Part shown: piece by piece, positions 17,557 through 25,779 of the stretch
Layout of the letters: every line of letters begins with the position of its first letter
Numbering within the stretch: position 1 is the stretch's first letter
Assembly: GCA_030849805.1 (NCBI GenBank)
Contig: JASANZ010001964.1
Span: 1 to 26,684, forward strand
Origin: Sergeia podlipaevii
Taxonomy: Eukaryota > Euglenozoa > Kinetoplastea > Trypanosomatida > Trypanosomatidae
Length of the DNA: 26,684 nt
Direction of reading: 5' to 3'
Translations under genes and position numbers: made by a program
The notes under the pieces: generated by a model
Seen by the model: the letters and a program-made list of their open reading frames with translations, nothing else
Database searches by the model: none
Told to the model about the DNA's origin: nothing

Positions 17557-19851
17557 TCAAGCATCAAATACCACACTATAATCACTAGCCTTCTTCATCA
17601 TCGCATCCACCCGTCGAGCCCACTTCTCCTTCTCCCCACGTATAAAGATGCCAGGGTATGTTGCCTCCAACTGTGTTGCCAGTACCTCAATCATATTCCA
17701 AAGGGTCAGCGTGAGTTCTAGAAGTCCTTTCTTCTGTGAGCTGTAGGGGGAGCAGGAGGTCATCGGCACACCCCCATCGTCTTCCGACTGCGTACCCTCC
17801 AGAGTGCCTGCCAAATCCAACTCTGCTTTGCACGTCGCAATGTTCGCAATAGATTGCAGCGATCCCTTTATAGCGCTCCACAGTCCCATACCTCCACCTT
17901 GTGCCCCCGCATTGAAGGCTGACATTGCGGCCATCTCGTCCTCTGCCTTAGTGGCGAAGGCGTCCTTCTCATTCTCCACAGCACAGTGGAGAAGACGCGT
18001 GCGATGAGAGCGGTCCTTTCGTTTGATGTCTTTTTGCAAGGCGTTCTTGAGGCAGTAAGCCTGGGCACGTACCCCCCAGAAGGCCTCAAATCCAGAGAGC
18101 AATTTTCCACGGTCTGCCTGCGACGGCGGCCACTGCGCCAGCACACCACCGCCGCCGTTGCCACCTGTGGAGCCCTCAATGTAAGAAGTCTCGAACATCA
18201 CCGTGGGAGAGCTTCGGTCCGCACTACTGGATGGACTGCCACCACTTCCTTGGCGCTGTGGCAGCGGCGGCGGCAAAGATGCATTCACGTAGGAAATGCT
18301 CTGAAACGCGTGCCCCAGTCCTGATGCATCCTGCTGTCGCTGCCTTGCTGCTGAGAAAGCCTCGGAAAAAGCAGGTGGACGTGGTGGCTTTGGCAAGCGT
18401 TGCACTTCATGTGACATCGTGCGGGCCTCCGAGACGATGCCATTATAGAGTTGCTCGTAGTAGTGTAGGGAGGTGAGATCATCTTCATTGATGCTGGTGC
18501 TGAGGTACACCCGAAGAGAGTTGCGCAAAAAGCGGAACGTTGGCAACGACGGCTGAAACACCACTGTAGAGTCGTGCTTGCTTGCGGCATGTCGGACGCC
18601 GTATCGGTCTGCTTCGTGCATGCTGTAGGGTGAGATATTGTCCGAGTGCTCCATGCGGGGTGGCCGCTTCAATTCAATATCTTCAAGATTCATGATTTCC
18701 AACGTGCATTCCTGAATGAGATCGCGCAGAGAGTAGAAGTAGGAAGGCTGCAGCAGTCGGCCCCGAATGCGAGCATCGTATGCGATGTACTCTGGAAGAA
18801 AGAACCACTGCATCTGCTCATAGAGGTGAGCGTAGATGCCTCCCACATCGCGTATCTCGTATCGCCGCACCCGTACAGTACGTGTCCTGGGAGGTCGTGC
18901 CGTTGATGCTGTTGGTGGGATACCGTTGTGCTCTGCCGTAGTACCTACAGAACTTGGAGGTTCATTGACTGATGCACTGCCCGTGTTGGCGTCGTCATCT
19001 TGCGTCACAAAGGTCCCTGTCTTTGGAACTTCCCCAACCCCATCTAGCATCTCCACAATCGAGTGAATCCACTCTAGCATCGCTCCGCACACTTGCACAA
19101 ACTTGGCGTAGCTGTTCTTCACACTCTCAGAGGGCAATTCATCGTCAGAAAGCGATAACAGCGCCTGTGAAGACTGTTCACCACCCTGTGCTGTGGATGT
19201 GGCCAAAAAGCTCTTGCCGTGGTCCCCATTGCCGCCACCGCCTTCTCTTGCCGCTTCCTCTTGGCTCTCGCCAGCATCGTCTGACAAGGCAGGGATCATA
19301 CGTGCCCTTCCGCCGCCCAATTCCCTTGCGTATTGTCGGAGAACCTTAATATCTACCGTCCACACATAACCAAACTGCCCATTGGCGCGTTGCAGCTCTT
19401 CTCGACTACTATCCAGCGTTGCTGCCATCAGTTGGAGAACATCTCTTTTTGGCCCAAAAAAACTGCGTGGGTCACGAAAGGCTTCCATGTTAGGGGTTGT
19501 CTCTTGTGAGAGCACAACCACTCCCACCGCAATCGGAGCCACACTGGTCCTCGCGTGCGGAAACACACTACCTGAATTGTAAACGGTGCTACTGAGTTCT
19601 AGCTGCCCGATATCGGGCCCACCAGTCACTGAGTGTCGCCCAGCCAACGACCTACCACCAGTGAAGAACCTACTAATCGCGCCAACATTCTCTAGCACGC
19701 TCTGGCACGCGCTCTCCACGTTTAATATATCCTCCTCTGAGAAGCACAAAGCTCTGCTATCGGCAGTGTCAGGGCCACGCGCAGCGCTCAACAGCCTCAT
19801 GTACGCCACGAGATCCTCCTTATCTCCTTCAGAAGGATAAGCAACCGCCAT
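17557..19851 (-). CDS. Conserved-looking protein of unknown function, 764 aa
   Basis: Starts at the ATG at 19851 and ends at TAA near 17557. I do not recognise a family. Three blocks look folded: an N-terminal helical block (about 1-60), a central block rich in Tyr, Arg and Leu (about 330-475, including YEIRDVGGIYAHLYEQMQWF), and a C-terminal helical block (about 680-764) ending in Phe-Asp-Ala. They are joined by Ser/Gly/Pro-rich linkers (for example about 180-240 and 285-325, and a Gly-rich stretch near 570). No signal peptide, membrane span or obvious catalytic motif is seen. Codon usage and GC match the neighbours and the frame is open for 2.3 kb, so it is a real gene. A scaffold or trafficking-complex subunit would fit the helical look, but this is a guess. 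Confidence 0.85.
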   Translation of the reverse strand: MAVAYPSEGDKEDLVAYMRLLSAARGPDTADSRALCFSEEDILNVESACQSVLENVGAISRFFTGGRSLAGRHSVTGGPDIGQLELSSTVYNSGSVFPHARTSVAPIAVGVVVLSQETTPNMEAFRDPRSFFGPKRDVLQLMAATLDSSREELQRANGQFGYVWTVDIKVLRQYARELGGGRARMIPALSDDAGESQEEAAREGGGGNGDHGKSFLATSTAQGGEQSSQALLSLSDDELPSESVKNSYAKFVQVCGAMLEWIHSIVEMLDGVGEVPKTGTFVTQDDDANTGSASVNEPPSSVGTTAEHNGIPPTASTARPPRTRTVRVRRYEIRDVGGIYAHLYEQMQWFFLPEYIAYDARIRGRLLQPSYFYSLRDLIQECTLEIMNLEDIELKRPPRMEHSDNISPYSMHEADRYGVRHAASKHDSTVVFQPSLPTFRFLRNSLRVYLSTSINEDDLTSLHYYEQLYNGIVSEARTMSHEVQRLPKPPRPPAFSEAFSAARQRQQDASGLGHAFQSISYVNASLPPPLPQRQGSGGSPSSSADRSSPTVMFETSYIEGSTGGNGGGGVLAQWPPSQADRGKLLSGFEAFWGVRAQAYCLKNALQKDIKRKDRSHRTRLLHCAVENEKDAFATKAEDEMAAMSAFNAGAQGGGMGLWSAIKGSLQSIANIATCKAELDLAGTLEGTQSEDDGGVPMTSCSPYSSQKKGLLELTLTLWNMIEVLATQLEATYPGIFIRGEKEKWARRVDAMMKKASDYSVVFDA

Positions 19852-20384
19852 GTCGACTTAAGTTTTTCTTCTGATATAAAACGTTTTTTTTTTTGATTCT
19901 TTATGCAGCTATGCTCACAACACTGTTGACTGTGCCGATGGCGCCAATGTTCTTTTGCGCAGATGTAACGTTGTGGTTGCCTCCACTATAAATAAGAAAA
20001 TAATGTGAAAAAATAGTGATGAAACTGCCTGCTAGCATGAAAAGGGAAACAAGCTCCCCAAAAGAAAAGAAAAACTTTCCATTGGTAAGTACAGCTAAAA
20101 ATGATAGAAACAGAAGTGGTAGCTACGTAGTCATTGTTGCTATGCATAATATCATTTCCCTTTTGCTCATTCTTTTCCTGTGTGATCGTGCAAATGTGTT
20201 CGTACGTGTGCTCTGTGTAAAACGGTACCAATTACCAAAAACAAATAACAACAACAACAAAAAACACTACTACTACAAAAATACTCTTTTCAACGCGCTT
20301 TGCACCAGCTGCATTGTTTCTTTTTCTTTTTGTTCACTCTCCTTCTTCATGTCTTTGCGGCCCATCTATCTACTGTGCTCATAA
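19852..20384. other. Intercistronic region, orphan / Oms1-like
   Basis: A 533-nt spacer holding the orphan's leader and the 3' UTR of the methyltransferase gene. It has an ACA/ACT-rich simple stretch near 20246-20278. No gene or RNA was recognised. Confidence 0.7.
19986..20018 (-). promoter_or_regulatory. Predicted spliced-leader acceptor for the orphan gene
   Basis: The minus strand reads a T-rich tract (ATTTTTTCACATTATTTTC) followed by TTATTTATAG, with the AG at 19987-19986. The leader to the ATG at 19851 would be 134 nt. Nearer the ATG the strand is A-rich and offers no tract. Confidence 0.5.
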
Positions 20385-21872
20385 CTAGACCTTTGCACGT
20401 AGACTAAGCGCGTACGCATCCCACTCGTCCATAGTTTTGTATGGCTTCGCGATAATGTAGTGCGAGGTGCCAAAGTGCTTTGACTCCCACTTCTCCACAT
20501 CCAGCCCACTCAGGCGTATAATGCGTCGCATGTCACGGTTCCACCAGCAGCCCCAATTCTTTGCGTGAAGAGGAGCCCACTTGTTAAGATGATTGTTGAT
20601 GCGTGTCTTGTCGCCTCTTCCATGCTCCAAAAGAAGAAGCTTGCCACCCGGCTTGCACACGCGTGAGAGCTCACGCAGAGCACGCACAGGATCGTCGTAG
20701 CTGCAGAGACCAAACATATCCACAACGGTGTCGAAGCTGTTGTCAGGGAAGGGAAGCTGCTCTGCTGCGTAGCTTGCGACGGAGTAGAGAGGCTGTGGGA
20801 TAAAGCTACCCTGCTCATCAACAAGACTCTTTGGGGGCACTGGAAAGTAAACCCCTTCTGGGGTGCTTGGCTTTGATTTCTGTAAGGACTTCACGTGAGA
20901 CTTCTCCGCTGCAGATGATGCGGCTGAGACTGCCAATCCAGCTGCTGTTGCACGTGCCTCCCTACGGCGAAGCACTTCCTCCTCTTCTTGGAGAAGTGCG
21001 TGCTCCACATCACGCCTAAACTCTTGGCGTGCGTTGATGTACGCCATCCGCTGTGCTAGTTCCGTCTCTCCCTCTTTAGAGAGAAGCGGGAGTTTGTCTC
21101 CGGGCGCGAGGTCCTGAAGAATAGGTACTGCGCTCTTGGCGCCCGTAGACAGAAATTCACTTCCCTCGTCCACAGCCGAAGTGGCTAATACTTCTTCAAC
21201 CTTGCCATCCTCGTGCAGAATCTTTCGCTTAACTACTGGAGCACCTGCAGAGGTTGCTTTGTTTCCCTGTTGCTCCTTGCTCAAAAGAAACTCGCGCACC
21301 CTCTCCTTATCGTAGTCAGGGTATCGATACGGTGTATACCCAAAGCGATTCTGAATTTTCTGCACGCATGATTCCACCATGCCCTCAGACCGGTCGCATA
21401 AAACAATCTCATCAACAGAATTGGATTTTTGTATGTGTTGAATAAGAGCGCTGGTGAAGCTGGCGACTGCACTCTCGTCTGCAGACCTTCCCTCACCACT
21501 AGCTGAGTTCCTTTCAGCAATCAAACCTGCAATATGCCTTTGAACCTCTTCATCGTCGGACAGATAAGCCTGAGGATAGTACCCAACATTGCTGGCACAT
21601 CCCGCACCAACCTCCAAAACTCTTCCTTCGAGCATGCCCTCATCTCGAAGTATCTTGCGACGCCACCTGCTAATACCAAGATAAAACTCCTGTCCTTTGG
21701 TTTTCTTTTCATATGTGTTATTGATGGATAGTCTATCATAGCTTTTTAGGCGATCGTTGTTGCTAACCGTGTAATTTGGAGATGGCGCCAAGGTAATAGC
21801 AGATATATAGGCTGTTCCAGAAAAAATTGTGAGGCAGGTTGTGCCAACAATAATCTTACTAAGCAGTTTCAT
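20385..21872 (-). CDS. Oms1-like membrane SAM-dependent methyltransferase with internal insertion
   Basis: 495 residues from the ATG at 21872. An N-terminal hydrophobic segment (about 6-27) could anchor it or serve in mitochondrial targeting. The class I methyltransferase fold is split: motif I VLEVGAGCASN (85-95) and IVLCDRS (156-162) come first. Then about 175 residues of charged, Ala/Ser/Glu-rich insertion (about 187-361) precede LPFPDNSFDTVVDMFG (373-388) and CKPGGKLLLLEHG (406-418). The C-terminal NWGCWWNRDMRRII (439-452) resembles the end of yeast Oms1 and of METTL7-type proteins. Oms1 is a mitochondrial inner-membrane protein. A mitochondrial methyltransferase is therefore inferred; the substrate is unknown. 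The final AKV fits a relaxed peroxisomal-signal pattern but is probably meaningless given the N-terminal segment. Confidence 0.85.
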   Translation of the reverse strand: MKLLSKIIVGTTCLTIFSGTAYISAITLAPSPNYTVSNNDRLKSYDRLSINNTYEKKTKGQEFYLGISRWRRKILRDEGMLEGRVLEVGAGCASNVGYYPQAYLSDDEEVQRHIAGLIAERNSASGEGRSADESAVASFTSALIQHIQKSNSVDEIVLCDRSEGMVESCVQKIQNRFGYTPYRYPDYDKERVREFLLSKEQQGNKATSAGAPVVKRKILHEDGKVEEVLATSAVDEGSEFLSTGAKSAVPILQDLAPGDKLPLLSKEGETELAQRMAYINARQEFRRDVEHALLQEEEEVLRRREARATAAGLAVSAASSAAEKSHVKSLQKSKPSTPEGVYFPVPPKSLVDEQGSFIPQPLYSVASYAAEQLPFPDNSFDTVVDMFGLCSYDDPVRALRELSRVCKPGGKLLLLEHGRGDKTRINNHLNKWAPLHAKNWGCWWNRDMRRIIRLSGLDVEKWESKHFGTSHYIIAKPYKTMDEWDAYALSLRAKV

Positions 21873-22564
21873 AGCTGCACTATGTGAGTAGATTTTTCAA
21901 AATGAGATTGTCTGTGCACAGAGCCAAATGCAGGCTATTGAAAAAAAAAGACTGTACAGTGAATAATCCTTAAAAAAAATAAGCAACTTTGAGAAAAAAA
22001 AAAAAAAAGATAAACAGAAGGATATAATTCAGTTGATTTTCAGTGCGTGTGCGTACATTTGTGCGTTCTGCAGTCAGCATTTGCAAAAAAAGAAAAAAAA
22101 AGAGAAGCTCTACCTGCAATTTTCAACCACATATCTTTCTTTTTTCTTCTTGCAAAGTCAAATTATGCTCCTTTTCCTTTCACTTTCATAGTCTCCTGAA
22201 CAATATAAAGTACGTTAAAGAAAAAAACGTAATAAAATTAAAACAGGTGAAAAACCGGAGTGCTCCACAACTCAAGGGTACACCCTTGTTTCTGCATTTG
22301 AAACTCTATAATCTGGAGAGCAGTCTACATCGTACCACCTTTTGTTCAAGAAGAAAAGACCTCTCAAATCTGTTACTTGATCAACCCTCTGGCATTATTC
22401 GTTTTCCTTTTCGAGGGACTTTGTACAGGTACTCATATGTTTTTGTGCGAAAACATTTTTCTTTTAAAGTTCTTTTGTTGTAGTTTCAAAATAAATAAAC
22501 ACAATAAAAAAGTGTACCCTGAAAAATAACTGTAGTGGTATTGAAATGGCTGATTGAACCATGC
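21873..22564. other. Intercistronic region, Oms1-like / glycosyltransferase
   Basis: A 692-nt spacer. Beyond the T tracts, the part from about 22240 to 22450 is less repetitive than the other spacers and holds a short palindrome, CAAGGGT-AC-ACCCTTG, at 22273-22288. A plus-strand open frame (22043-22483) begins with GTG and resembles nothing known. Most of this is probably the 3' UTR of the glycosyltransferase mRNA. Confidence 0.65.
21935..21950 (-). promoter_or_regulatory. Predicted spliced-leader acceptor for the Oms1-like gene
   Basis: The minus strand reads CTTTTTTTTTCAATAG with the AG at 21936-21935, a textbook acceptor for this group. The leader would be 62 nt. A second long T tract (T15) lies further upstream at 21994-22009. 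Confidence 0.65.
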
Positions 22565-23962
22565 TTAGTACTTGGAAGTAAAATGCGACTGCACATACTG
22601 GAGCATCAGGTCCGCCTGTGACGCTAAACTGAACTTCTTCAAAGCATAGTGCTCGCAATGGGGACCCTTGGTTTTCTTCCAGTCTTCTTTGAGGGCCTTT
22701 TCCACAGCGTTGTAGACGGAATTTGCCACCTCCTTGTTCGTGCCTTCATCCACCAAGGTACCGACCTCCTCGTTGACAAAGTCCAGCGGACCGCCAGACT
22801 TGGCACCAATTACTGGCGTACCGCATCCCATGCACTCAATGAACACGAGTCCAAATGGCTCCTCCTTGCTCGGGAAGACAGAAATATCTGTCACGGTGTA
22901 AATATTGGCGAGCTCTGGCTGACCTTGTGGGCCAAGAAAAAAGGTATCTCTCAGCTTGAGCTCTTGGTACGCCATGTCAACGTACTGTTTACGAGCCTCT
23001 TGGGATCCACCACCAACAATGAGCGTGAGAATTCTCTTGCCTTCCTTCTCCCAACGGCTGGCAGCGTGAAGAACGCAGTCAAGGCGCTTCCAGTCAGCAA
23101 AGCGACCACAGAAGACAACCACCTTGTCGTAGGAATCCACGTTTGGGATGGGCTTTCCAGCAACAACGTTCTTCACTTCGGCCGGCAACATAGACGCATC
23201 AAATGCATCATAGAGTACCTGCGGCATTTCGCCAAAAGCCTTTTGGCGCGTCATTCCTTCCATGGGATGAAAGACAAGTTGGTTGTACCCGCAAGGCGTC
23301 ACTGCAACGCGGTCTTTCGGGAATGTTGGAAACAATGCCTCAAATGTATCCTTCTGAGGTGCTGAGACAGCAAACACGCCCGCGACCTTACCCGTTCCTT
23401 CAAATACCCTCTTTTCTTCACGAATCCAGTTGTAGTACTTCATAGGAAAGTCAGGAAGCTTGTTGATCTCATTTTGGTACATCTTGAGTGCTGTTCCATG
23501 AGCAAAAACAACCAAGGGCACCTTCGTCTTTCCTTGAGCAACACGTTCTTCATTGATTTCCGAAATAATGACAGGGTTCATAAAGCAATGATGCGCCAAA
23601 AAGAGGTTTATCGGCCGCCCGTGCTTCTTTTCAATGTAGTCAATGTAATCAATACACTGCTTCTTCAGGTTATTGCAATACGTCTTCACCTCGTCTTCAG
23701 TCATGGAATGCCAGCGTTTGCTGCTCTGAGGGCCAACGCTTTCACAGATTGGAATGGGGTGTGGAATTTCGTACACCCTGTAGTTATCCTCATCCTTGGG
23801 TGCTTTTAGAATGTCAGATGGCCAAATGGAGTAGCACTTGCAATTGCAAAGCGAATTCATTGCGATGTGCTGGCCCTGGTGGAGGATGCCAGATCCAGGA
23901 GCAAACTGGCCGGGCCCTTGCCAGTTGTTCGTTCCCAACGCAAAAATAAGCCACTCTGTCAT
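22565..23962 (-). CDS. GT4-type (GT-B fold) glycosyltransferase
   Basis: 465 residues from the ATG at 23962; a longer frame begins with GTG two codons upstream and is not used. There is no signal peptide or membrane span, so it is soluble. The C-terminal half is typical of retaining GT4 enzymes: VVFCGRFADWKRLD (282-295), LIVGGGS (314-320) and the EX7E motif E368PFGLVFIE376, followed by CMGCGTPVIGAKSGG (377-391). These bind the nucleotide-sugar donor. The N-terminal half has QGPGQF (15-20) and AHGTALKMY (154-162), suiting an acceptor domain. Related trypanosomatid proteins have been annotated as sucrose-phosphate-synthase-like, but the true donor and acceptor are unknown. The last three residues, Ser-Lys-Tyr, fit the relaxed PTS1 pattern used in trypanosomatids, so a glycosomal location is possible. 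Confidence 0.92.
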   Translation of the reverse strand: MTEWLIFALGTNNWQGPGQFAPGSGILHQGQHIAMNSLCNCKCYSIWPSDILKAPKDEDNYRVYEIPHPIPICESVGPQSSKRWHSMTEDEVKTYCNNLKKQCIDYIDYIEKKHGRPINLFLAHHCFMNPVIISEINEERVAQGKTKVPLVVFAHGTALKMYQNEINKLPDFPMKYYNWIREEKRVFEGTGKVAGVFAVSAPQKDTFEALFPTFPKDRVAVTPCGYNQLVFHPMEGMTRQKAFGEMPQVLYDAFDASMLPAEVKNVVAGKPIPNVDSYDKVVVFCGRFADWKRLDCVLHAASRWEKEGKRILTLIVGGGSQEARKQYVDMAYQELKLRDTFFLGPQGQPELANIYTVTDISVFPSKEEPFGLVFIECMGCGTPVIGAKSGGPLDFVNEEVGTLVDEGTNKEVANSVYNAVEKALKEDWKKTKGPHCEHYALKKFSLASQADLMLQYVQSHFTSKY

Positions 23963-23979
23963 TTTCACTGCACGTACTA

Positions 23980-24020
23980 CTGTAGTTAGAATTGGAAAGG
24001 CGCAAAAAAAGAGAAGAAAA
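23980..24020 (-). promoter_or_regulatory. Predicted spliced-leader acceptor for the glycosyltransferase gene
   Basis: On the minus strand a long pyrimidine tract (24020-23994, TTTTCTTCTCTTTTTTTGCG and on) is followed by AATTCTAACTACAG, with the AG at 23981-23980. The leader would be only 17 nt. Confidence 0.6.
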
Positions 24021-24161
24021 TGTACGTAAAATCTAAGCGGAACAAGTATAGAAATAACAAAAGAGAAAAGGGGGAAAAATAAAGAGAAAAAAAATACCTA
24101 AAAATGCGCCATGATGATAATAAATCAGCTTCTGAGCAACTCTGAAAGAGCGCGGCACATC

Positions 24162-24187
24162 GCCAAATGGGCTACAACCCATTTGGC
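24162..24187. repeat. Perfect 10-bp inverted repeat with 6-nt loop
   Basis: GCCAAATGGG (24162-24171), loop CTACAA, CCCATTTGGC (24178-24187). It has no mismatch and is GC-balanced inside an AT-rich spacer. It lies about 130 nt past the dynein light chain stop, most likely in its 3' UTR, so it could form a stable RNA stem-loop in either orientation. Confidence 0.8.
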
Positions 24188-24317
24188 AGGAAGCACATCA
24201 ACCACACTAAAAACAATAAAACAAAAATAAATGGATTTTTTCTATTCATGCGTTTTTATACATTCTACTCAGCATCCAAAACGATCATTGTCATACGGAA
24301 GAAGAGAAAGAGTCACG

Positions 24318-24656
24318 TTACAATCCTTTGAAAATGACAATTGCCAAGCTGCCCTTGTGGAACATATACATCAAGTGTTTCAGTTCATACGTAATCTCAA
24401 ATCCAAAGCCTTCACCAATGACACAGTGCCAAGACGCACCAAACTTCTTGTCCATTTGCTCCTTTGCGTGCTTTGCAGCTTGTTCATAGTTATCTTCATA
24501 CTTTTCAAGCGCATTTACTACAATTTCCTTTGTTTCTGCGCGCATCTCCTCTGACATGTCACTGGTTTTTTCTAGAGGATAGTTCAAAGATTGCGTGTAC
24601 CGTCGGACATACTCGCGATTGCAGGGACCTTCTGGCTCCTTCGTCTTTGTGTCCAT
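24318..24656 (-). CDS. LC8-type dynein light chain
   Basis: 112 residues from the ATG at 24656. The frame is open upstream to 24782, but a strong splice acceptor at 24720-24719 lies inside it, so the upstream part would not be in the mRNA. The C-terminal 45 residues carry the LC8 signature: KKFGASWHCVIG (70-81), FGFEITYELKHLMY (84-97) and the final beta strand AIVIFK (105-110). A divergent N-terminal extension of about 20 residues precedes the fold. LC8 proteins are dimeric hubs that hold dynein intermediate chains and other partners. Flagellates keep several paralogues in axonemal and cytoplasmic dyneins, and this divergent one could be axonemal. Which complex it joins is not shown. Confidence 0.93.
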   Translation of the reverse strand: MDTKTKEPEGPCNREYVRRYTQSLNYPLEKTSDMSEEMRAETKEIVVNALEKYEDNYEQAAKHAKEQMDKKFGASWHCVIGEGFGFEITYELKHLMYMFHKGSLAIVIFKGL

Positions 24657-25042
24657 TTCCTTCTGAAATGAATGAAGGTTGCGCAAAGCTGAATTGACCT
24701 TGGTGTATTCGTTGATACCTGAAAGAAGAGAATATAGGGTGAAAAGCAAGGGATGCAACAAAGTATCAAAGCAAAAGCGCAAAAAGAAGGAAAGTTAAAG
24801 AGACTTTAAAGAAAGCACCTGACAAGATCATCACACTAGTGTTTCAATAGTAATGATGATGACCGAAGCGATCGTGAGAAAGGCTACCCAAACATGTGCG
24901 AAAAAAGAATTGCTGCCAAAACTGTAATGCATTCAAAGCAAGAGAAAAAAGCGGCGTACATACATGAATAAAAAGGAATAGAGTATACAACAAATAACAT
25001 ATAAGAGTGTAATAAAAAAGGGTATTACATGCTACACAGACA
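24657..25042. other. Intercistronic region, dynein light chain / VPS20
   Basis: A 386-nt spacer with the leader of the dynein light chain and the 3' UTR of VPS20. It has a 10-bp palindrome ACACTAGTGT at 24833-24842 and otherwise AT-rich sequence. No gene was seen; the minus-strand frame at 24844-25146 only runs out of the VPS20 3' end in another frame. Confidence 0.65.
24719..24742 (-). promoter_or_regulatory. Predicted spliced-leader acceptor for the dynein light chain gene
   Basis: The minus strand reads CACCCTATATTCTCTTCTTTCAG with the AG at 24720-24719. The leader to the ATG at 24656 is 62 nt. This decides the start of the gene, because it cuts off the longer open frame. Confidence 0.7.
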
Positions 25043-25690
25043 TTAGGCTGCCTGCAATTTCCGTTCTTCCTTCTTTTGTAGTTGCGTACTGTCCACTGGC
25101 TGACCAATGTTGTGCTGCGGAACCTTGACACCACTAATCTTGTCAATGCTATCTTTCACAGTATTATCATTCATCGTCGCACGCAACTCCTCCAGCAAAT
25201 CATTATCATCCTCCACTCCTGCGATAGGCTGGCGTAATATCTCATCAATTTGCTGTGCTTCTGCAAGAGTTTCAGCAGTGTCGTCCATTAGCTTTTGAAT
25301 GTCATCAACATTAAGCATTTTGTTGAGTTTTTCTAGCTCACCTTTGCCATCCTTCATTGCGGAAACAACTTCCAGTTCAATTGATTGAAATTCGACGGTA
25401 TCAATGAGCTGCTGCACATTGTCTAGCATAGCAGTAACAGTACTGATTTGCGAAACCTGCTGCTTCTCCCTCTTCAGACAATACGAGGCTTTCCTCTTAT
25501 TCCCTGCCTTCAAGAACTCTTTTGCTTTCTCGTGCTCCAAGTCTCCAACCCTTTCATAACGTCTTATAGCAGCACTTAAATTGTCTCTCTGAAGCTTCAG
25601 CTGCAACTTTACTTTGTCTGAAGAGCTGATGGTTGCTACCGTCGATTCCTGCTTCGTTGCAGACACATCTTTGCCAAACTTCCCTCCCAT
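25043..25690 (-). CDS. VPS20: ESCRT-III subunit VPS20/CHMP6
   Basis: 215 residues from the ATG at 25690. The N-terminus MGGKFGK has Gly2 for N-myristoylation, as in CHMP6 (MGNLFG) and yeast Vps20. It is followed by the basic, helical Snf7 core (about 25-125, including LQLKLQRDNLSAAIRRYE and KAGNKRKASYCLKREK) and then acidic C-terminal helices (about 127-170, with EDDNDLLEEL). The length is close to CHMP6 and the C-terminal KLQAA is similar. Vps20 links ESCRT-II to Snf7 filament growth at endosomal membranes, driving cargo sorting into intraluminal vesicles. It is the first gene of the unit if transcription starts at the right end of the window. Confidence 0.93.
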   Translation of the reverse strand: MGGKFGKDVSATKQESTVATISSSDKVKLQLKLQRDNLSAAIRRYERVGDLEHEKAKEFLKAGNKRKASYCLKREKQQVSQISTVTAMLDNVQQLIDTVEFQSIELEVVSAMKDGKGELEKLNKMLNVDDIQKLMDDTAETLAEAQQIDEILRQPIAGVEDDNDLLEELRATMNDNTVKDSIDKISGVKVPQHNIGQPVDSTQLQKKEERKLQAA

Positions 25691-25748
25691 CTTTCTGATA
25701 AGCCCAAGTGACCAAAAAAATATAACGTATTATTATGTATAACCTATC

Positions 25749-25778
25749 CTTTTGCAACACGAAAAAAAAGAATAAAAG
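25749..25778 (-). promoter_or_regulatory. Predicted spliced-leader acceptor for VPS20
   Basis: The minus strand reads CTTTTATTCTTTTTTTTCG, then GTTGCAAAAG with the AG at 25750-25749, giving a 58-nt leader. A nearer AG (TTATCAG at 25696-25695) would leave only 4 nt and is less likely. Confidence 0.5.
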
Positions 25779-25779
25779 T

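Larger units (their letters stand above)
23963..24317. other. Intercistronic region, glycosyltransferase / dynein light chain
   Basis: A 355-nt AT-rich spacer with the glycosyltransferase leader and the 3' UTR of the dynein light chain. Its one striking element is the perfect hairpin at 24162-24187. Confidence 0.7.

Noticed and set aside
22043..22483. 146-codon plus-strand open frame after the glycosyltransferase
   Set aside because: It starts with GTG, runs against the direction of all neighbours, and its composition looks random. More likely 3' UTR sequence.
24657..24782. N-terminal extension of the dynein light chain (42 residues, ATG or other start at 24782)
   Set aside because: A strong pyrimidine tract and CAG acceptor lie inside it, and LC8 proteins do not need it. 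The open frame is chance.
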